Assembly (NCBI RefSeq): GCF_015472005.1
Contig: NZ_BMAQ01000028.1
Location: 1-37,501, forward strand
Reading direction: 5' to 3'
Length of the DNA stretch: 37,501 nt
From: Insulibacter thermoxylanivorax
GTDB lineage: Bacteria > Bacillota > Bacilli > Paenibacillales > DA-C8
The translations under genes were made by a program, and so were the position numbers. A model generated the notes under the pieces. That model searched no databases and had not been told where the DNA came from. It worked only from the letters and a program-made list of their open reading frames with translations. Below, one piece after another: positions 35,154-37,501 of the stretch (its first letter is position 1; every line of letters starts with the position of its first letter).

Positions 35154-36261
35154 CGATGTAGCCATTCATGCAGGGGATTTTGGCGAAATTGACGTAGATG
35201 TATCCGTTGAGTTTATTGGGAATGGAACCAACATCAATATTGCTAAAGCAGGCTGGAAAACCCCATATTTTGTAGCCAAAGGTATCGTATTAGAGATCAG
35301 CGGGGATATTATATACTTAATACCAGATATGTTTGAGTTCGCTGGCGCTATTGCTCGCGGGGAGGTTACGTTTGAAACCTTAAAGGCTGCATTAGGGAAT
35401 TTGTGGGACTCTTATGAGGACAGCTTTAATAATCTCAAGAATAATTATTCACGAGTGCTAAGCGGTCAAGCTACGAAGTTCGAAGCGGAGCAATATGGCA
35501 GAGAATTGGCTCTTGTAATCGAAGTAATATCGGTCGCTAAGGCTGCAGCGAAGATAGGATATAAAGGATTAAAGGGCATTGTTGACGATGTTGATAATTT
35601 AAAGAGAAGAGCTGTCCCTTGTAATTGTTTCGTAGCAGGTACCCTTGTTCTAACCGAAGAAGGGGAGAAACCTATCGAGGAAATTGAGGTTGGGGATAAG
35701 GTTCTCTCTAAGTCTGACCTGACCGGAGAGGTCGCATACAAAGAAGTAACAACTCTTTTCCAAAGACAAGCTGAGGAAATTTATTCGATCTATGTCGGAG
35801 ATGAAATCATAGAAGTTACGGGAGAGCATCCGTTTTGGTTACATGATAAGGGTTGGACATTAGTTCAAGATTTACAAGTTGGCGACTTGCTCGTTTCGAG
35901 TGATGGAACTATATTAGTAATAGATCAAATTGAAAAAGAGTTACGACAAGAGACGGTTTATAATTTTGAGGTCAAAGATTATTCATCATATTTTGTTTCA
36001 AAAGATGGAGTTTGGGTACACAATTCAGATGAGTGCGCAGTCCCAGTTCCTAAAAATCGAAACGGGCTTAGAAGAGCTATGGGAGAAAAGCCGTACGATA
36101 ATGCCCTTGCGCATCATGGATTGCCTTGGAAATATCGTGAATGGTTTGCTAAACGAGGGCTTGATGTAAATGATCCGCAATTCGGCTCTTGGGTACGCGG
36201 CTTACAGTTCATTCTAGCAAAAAAAAATACTAAGAAGGGAGACCCTCTCACGCAGCTTTAA
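35092..36261 (+). pseudogene. Polymorphic-toxin remnant, part 4: Hint domain and AHH-like tip
   Basis: About 60 residues finish the beta-helix, followed by a helical linker (FEFAGAIARGEVTFETLKAA). The Hint autoprotease starts with CFVAGTLVLTEEGEKPIEEI and shows VGDKVLSKSDLTGEV, the TGEHPFWL block and the C-terminal VSKDGVWVHN. Such domains release the toxin tip. The tip, NRNGLRRAMGEKPYDNALAH and then HGLPWKYREWF, has the HH core of AHH/HNH-like nucleases and LDVNDPQFGSWV. After that the sequence looks out of frame and ends early at 36261, so the toxin lacks its last helices. ATG 35092 has no ribosome binding site. Confidence 0.75.
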
Positions 36262-36266
36262 TCAGA

Positions 36267-36299
36267 AAAACCGTAGCCGTTATATGGCTACGGTTTTAT
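36267..36299 (+). terminator. Terminator after the toxin gene
   Basis: A perfect 12-bp stem (AAAACCGTAGCC and its complement) encloses a GTTATAT loop and ends in T-rich sequence. Confidence 0.85.
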
Positions 36300-36324
36300 C
36301 CATCTCCATGAGTAGGCGGCTCTG

Positions 36325-36368
36325 AAAAAAAGGCAAGGATCCCTGGCGGGGATCCGCAGGCTTTTTTT
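36325..36368. terminator. Bidirectional terminator
   Basis: Seven A and seven T flank a stem with GGATCCC/GGGATCC at its core. It can end transcripts from both sides and serves the minus-strand gene at 36375. Confidence 0.75.
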
Positions 36369-36374
36369 CTACCC

Positions 36375-36704
36375 CTATATAGCATCACGAATAAACAGTA
36401 CGATGGCCTTAATAACCCTGTACAAAAAAATGATGCAGCTGATCCCAAACGTGATATAAAGACCTAAATATGCATAATCTTCTACATTTGTATAGCCAAG
36501 GTTGAAATAGTCTGGAACAGGAGTATCAGGTTTGATATCTGTAAAAAAATTAATGTAAATGATCACAGCTATATATAAAAATACCCAAATAAATCCCGTC
36601 CACTTTAAAATGCGATAAAGCGGTTTGGCTAGTACGAGCAATAGATAAATACATAAGATATATGGCAATAATACTAATTGGACAATAGGCATCATTATCA
36701 TCAC
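36375..36704 (-). CDS. Small membrane protein, three spans
   Basis: 109 aa. Spans are near residues 5-30, 36-53 and 78-105, with a polar loop TDIKPDTPVPDYFNLGYTN between the second and third. I do not recognise a family, and no ribosome binding site precedes the first ATG. Its place behind a shared terminator supports a real gene. It could be a membrane immunity or orphan protein, but nothing in the sequence proves it. Confidence 0.5.
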   Translation of the reverse strand: MMIMMPIVQLVLLPYILCIYLLLVLAKPLYRILKWTGFIWVFLYIAVIIYINFFTDIKPDTPVPDYFNLGYTNVEDYAYLGLYITFGISCIIFLYRVIKAIVLFIRDAI

Positions 36705-36825
36705 AATATCTAATAAGTGTAGTTACTTAATTATAATCGATTTTACTAGAAACATCTATAGTTTATTGTAAAAATATGAAATAATTAAGTAAATTCAATC
36801 AATTCAGAGATCGGAGGTAATGGTG

Positions 36826-37119
36826 ATGGATCGTGAATTAATAATCGAAAGAATTATGAATGATTTGAACGTAAAACGTGAGATTGCAAATGTCTATTAC
36901 AGTGATTTAGAGAAATTACCTATTGATCTAAAAGAGAAGTTAATAGATTACTTAAAAACAGGAATAATTCCTGATTGCTCAGAATCCGGAGTAAGTATAA
37001 ATGACATATTATCGAAAGGTGGAACAAGTATATATACAGCATTTTTACATTTGAATTCATTCAGAAATAATCCACATTTGGCGGAATCATTTATGAAACT
37101 TAAAGTTAGATTTAGGTGA
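36826..37119 (+). CDS. Hypothetical 97-aa helical protein
   Basis: ATG 36826 lies 8 nt after GGAGG; the ATG at 36820 is too close to it. The product is all-helical and charged, with DLEKLPIDLKEKLIDYLKTG in the middle and a basic end (KLKVRFR). No family was recognised. The next gene follows within 8 nt, so the two form an operon. Confidence 0.6.
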   Translation: MDRELIIERIMNDLNVKREIANVYYSDLEKLPIDLKEKLIDYLKTGIIPDCSESGVSINDILSKGGTSIYTAFLHLNSFRNNPHLAESFMKLKVRFR

Positions 37120-37127
37120 TCAGTAAA

Positions 37128-37325
37128 ATGTCAATACTTAACCGATTAATAAGAGATGATAGTTCGAGTGTAAGAAAGTATCCTGATATACTACATTCAA
37201 AGAAATGGAGTATATCATCGATTAATGAAAGAAAAAAAGCATTAGAACAATTAGAACATGATATGGCTAGGAAGCAAGGTAGAGAACCAGTAAAGATTGT
37301 ATATAAACCTAAATTTCGAAAGTAA
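37128..37325 (+). CDS. Hypothetical 65-aa basic protein
   Basis: ATG 37128 has AGGTGA 8 nt upstream, made of bases around the previous stop. The product is basic and helical (ERKKALEQLEHDMARKQGRE), ending KIVYKPKFRK. No family was recognised. It is coupled to the gene before it and interrupted downstream by an insertion-sequence end. Confidence 0.5.
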   Translation: MSILNRLIRDDSSSVRKYPDILHSKKWSISSINERKKALEQLEHDMARKQGREPVKIVYKPKFRK

Positions 37326-37415
37326 CATGCTCTAAAAACATGAAAAGTGCCCCGAAACTTTGGTAGAATGGTGTTTACCTACAACATCACCCACAAAGAG
37401 AGGAGCACCCTTAAG

Positions 37416-37501
37416 GTGAAGTCTAACACAACTATTAGTAAAATGAAAACACAATTTTCGTTAGAGAATGCAACCAGCTGCGGCGGATTTAAGATTTTCT
37501 T
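37416..37501 (+). mobile_element. IS1380-like transposase, 5' end only
   Basis: From GTG 37416 (AGGAG 11 nt upstream) the frame reads MKSNTTISKMKTQFSLENAT and SCGGFKIF to the window edge. This resembles the N-terminus of IS1380-family transposases of Firmicutes. The left end of the element should lie in 37326-37415, but I cannot fix the terminal repeat without the other end. Confidence 0.5.

Overview
The window looks like a chromosomal segment from a Gram-positive Bacillales bacterium, most likely Paenibacillaceae (inference). The reasons are strong GGAGG-type ribosome binding sites, frequent TTG/GTG starts, a LplB/YtcP/LipO-type sugar ABC system, a catabolite-repression (cre) site, a LanFEG-type ABC/two-component module and a Bacillales holin-like toxin peptide. 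I saw no rRNA or tRNA genes. The last third is visibly more AT-rich and holds most of the broken genes.

Layout. 0-5.4 kb: a lipoprotein, a TRM11/UPF0020-like methyltransferase, an array of palindromic repeats, an aromatic-acid-exporter-like membrane protein, a manganese catalase with a PerR-like promoter, and the remains of a VWA gene. 5.5-7.5 kb: a stand-alone trpB with a GAG-triplet leader, then a second, larger array of the same palindromes. 7.5-15.1 kb: a carbohydrate module made of a GH120-type beta-xylosidase, a small holin-like type I toxin locus, an AraC regulator, two permeases and a lipoprotein binding protein. 15.1-19.9 kb: a divergent two-component system and LanFEG-like ABC transporter, with the kinase frameshifted. 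19.9-25.5 kb: intergenic repeats, an AraC/GyrI-like regulator, an HD hydrolase, a P-loop kinase, an esterase pseudogene and small unknown proteins. 25.7-29.1 kb: an FtsX/MacB-type ABC operon with its lipoprotein. 29.1-31.3 kb: a VanZ pseudogene, a SnoaL-like protein, a GNAT acetyltransferase and a double-CXXC protein. 31.5-36.3 kb: a decayed secreted polymorphic-toxin gene (signal peptide, Ca-binding repeats, VWA, beta-helix, Hint, AHH-like tip) split over several frames. 36.4-37.5 kb: small unknown genes and the start of an IS1380-like transposase.

How parts work together. The lipoprotein and two permeases would import xylo-oligosaccharides, the cytoplasmic GH120 enzyme would cleave them, and the AraC protein and cre site would control expression. 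The response regulator, kinase and LanFEG genes would sense and remove lantibiotic-like peptides, but the kinase frame is broken here. The double-CXXC protein just upstream of the toxin remnant resembles Myxococcus SitI6-type immunity proteins and may be its leftover immunity gene.

The observation least covered by known categories is a family of short palindromes set 50-52 nt apart in two separate intergenic arrays (5 units near 2.1-2.35 kb, 8 units near 7.0-7.4 kb). An unrelated repeat family at 20.2-20.4 kb has a similar spacing.
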